The notes beneath the pieces were generated by a model. It saw nothing but the letters and a program-made list of their open reading frames with translations, was not told the origin of the DNA and made no database searches. A stretch of DNA of 6,322 nucleotides from Sulfuricellaceae bacterium (GTDB lineage Bacteria; Pseudomonadota; Gammaproteobacteria; Burkholderiales; UBA9220): assembly GCA_019911985.1 (NCBI GenBank), contig JAIOJO010000499.1:1-6322 (forward strand). The letters are read 5' to 3'. Position numbers and translations under genes: made by a program. How positions within the stretch are numbered: position 1 is the stretch's first letter; every line of letters starts with the position of its first letter. This document shows, piece by piece, positions 5,315 to 6,322 of this stretch.

Positions 5315-6322
5315 CTAATTTTGCGAGGCGGCCACGCCTATCTTGAATACCCTGAAATTCAAAATCCGCGGGTCATTCGGAACAGGAAGGTTATCGCTAT
5401 TTACTGCGTGGATATGCAACACCTGGGGTGTTACCTTACTCGACGGGATCGACAAATGTAAAGTTTGCCGTCCAGTTACGATGGCAGAGGCGATCTTCTG
5501 CCCACTTTCATCCAAAATTTGCAATGAGAGTGGCTTTTCGCCTAGGCTTGGGCCAGGCTCCACATCCAACTCAAGCTGTTGCAATTCGTCACTTTGCCGA
5601 TACAAAACAATTTCAGCATTGTTTTTTGCCCATCTGAAGCTCTCTCCCGCAAAACTTTCAAAATTGTACCATCCGTCCCCAAGTTGGGGCTTCGCCGCCC
5701 AAGCTTCAGACGCCTTGGAATTTTTCCTAATGATATCCTTTGCCAATGCAATCGTTGCAATAGTGCTTTCATCATAAGCACGATCCGACAAACCGACCCT
5801 AAAAATGCGGTAATTCAGCTTCCGTGGCTCGATTGGGGATATCGTCTTTCCTCTTGCGTCGCTGGAAAATGTAAACGGGCCAACCTTACCCTGAACCGGG
5901 ACCCAGTGGCAAGAATACCCCTCGACGACATAGTCGCCCAACAAGTTCCCGTCACCATCCCGCCCCGCGATGTTCAAAGGCTTAAAATCCACGCTCGGGC
6001 CTGACTCGGCACAAAAATGCAGGTATTTTGCATTCGAATCCGGTCTTATTACCCAAACTATAAATGCATTATTCCGTCCATCCGACACCCATCGAAAAGG
6101 AAGCGCGCGAACGCCTGAAAGTTCACGTTCGGGCTCCCAGTAGGAAACCAGTTGAACGAGATTGTGAGCCGGTGCCTCTACCAAACTGAAGATTTCAGAC
6201 CGCCAGATTTCCTTACCTTCTTCGTAATTTACCACATCTCTAGCACCCTCCATCCGCAGCAGGTACTTTGCCTTTGTCTCATCCTCCTCGGTTTTCAAAT
6301 TCGCGGCGGCAACAACCTGGCG
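5315..6322 (-). CDS. C-terminal part of a large protein with two tandem FRW/GPS/LNxRxF modules, 5' end beyond the window
   Basis: 335 residues are visible and the frame is open through the right edge, starting RQVVAAAN. The in-frame TTG at 6298 is the only near start; it has no ribosome binding site and lies inside coding-like sequence, so I treat the gene as cut at its 5' end. The first 40 or so visible residues are charged and helical, like the end of a coiled coil or linker. Two similar beta-rich modules follow: residues 76-177 and 229-329. Each runs FRW, NNA, E-x-GPS, KPL, a DPR- or EPR-like turn, then LN(Y/F)R(I/V)F(R/K)(V/I)G. Modules of this look occur, as far as I recall, at the C-termini of bacterial glycosyltransferases and related surface-polysaccharide proteins. 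The gmd gene starts 25 bases downstream, which fits a role in a glycan cluster. GC content looks lower than in gmd and fcl. The enzymatic function cannot be named because the N-terminal part is missing. Confidence 0.8.
   Translation of the reverse strand, partial: RQVVAAANLKTEEDETKAKYLLRMEGARDVVNYEEGKEIWRSEIFSLVEAPAHNLVQLVSYWEPERELSGVRALPFRWVSDGRNNAFIVWVIRPDSNAKYLHFCAESGPSVDFKPLNIAGRDGDGNLLGDYVVEGYSCHWVPVQGKVGPFTFSSDARGKTISPIEPRKLNYRIFRVGLSDRAYDESTIATIALAKDIIRKNSKASEAWAAKPQLGDGWYNFESFAGESFRWAKNNAEIVLYRQSDELQQLELDVEPGPSLGEKPLSLQILDESGQKIASAIVTGRQTLHLSIPSSKVTPQVLHIHAVNSDNLPVPNDPRILNFRVFKIGVAASQN
5336..5638 (-). repeat. Second copy of the duplicated protein module, at the C-terminus
   Basis: Encodes visible residues 229-329: FRW at 229-231, EPGPS at 255-259, LNFRVFKIG at 321-329. 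FRW to LN spans 92 residues. The protein ends six residues later, so the module is C-terminal. Similarity is at the protein level; the DNA of the two copies has diverged, so the duplication is old. Confidence 0.7.
5792..6097 (-). repeat. First copy of the duplicated protein module
   Basis: Encodes visible residues 76-177: FRW at 76-78, ESGPS at 106-110, LNYRIFRVG at 169-177. FRW to LN spans 93 residues, almost the same as in the second copy. It is longer in the middle, with an insertion around GYSCHWVPVQ. Confidence 0.7.

Noticed and set aside
6280..6282. ATG directly behind GAGGAGG on the minus strand near the right edge
   Set aside because: There is no spacing between the purine run and the ATG, it is out of frame with the long reading frame, and it reaches a stop within about 18 codons.

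Overview
All seven genes that can be supported in this window lie on the minus strand. The clearest content is GDP-L-fucose synthesis (gmd and fcl), a nucleotidyltransferase/HEPN pair of the MntA-HepT kind placed between those two genes, and a set of exported proteins. The cell envelope features (type II secretion/PilP-like periplasmic domain, adhesin-E-like exported protein, GDP-sugar pathway) point to a Gram-negative proteobacterium. A gamma- or betaproteobacterium is most likely and a methylotroph-like lineage is possible, but nothing here fixes the taxon. I see no tRNA, rRNA, CRISPR array, insertion sequence or origin.

Right part (about 3350-6322), read in the direction of transcription: the 3' part of a large gene whose product ends in two tandem copies of a roughly 100-residue module; then gmd (GDP-mannose 4,6-dehydratase) 25 bases downstream; then a small nucleotidyltransferase (MntA-like) and a HepT-like HEPN protein with a 4-base overlap; then fcl (GDP-L-fucose synthase). 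All gaps are 25-33 bases and no terminator is visible, so this looks like one transcription unit. The sugar genes convert GDP-D-mannose to GDP-L-fucose, probably for exopolysaccharide, O-antigen or glycan decoration. The gene upstream of gmd is probably a surface-glycan enzyme or related protein, but its catalytic part lies outside the window.

Middle (2084-2389): about 306 bases without a convincing gene. They separate the fucose unit from the next gene and probably carry that gene's promoter.

Left part (1-2083): an exported adhesin-E-like protein with a good ribosome binding site; a gap with a GC-rich perfect palindrome typical of dispersed intergenic repeats; a membrane-anchored or lipid-anchored GspC/PilP-like protein with a long Pro/Ala-rich tail; and, 8 bases further on, the start of a secreted subtilisin-family (S8) protease that runs off the left edge. 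The last two are probably co-transcribed.

The least expected points are the MntA-HepT-like pair inside the gmd-fcl unit, the internal duplication in the protein upstream of gmd, and the pairing of a secretion-type periplasmic protein with a secreted protease. None is proven to be a new system from sequence alone.
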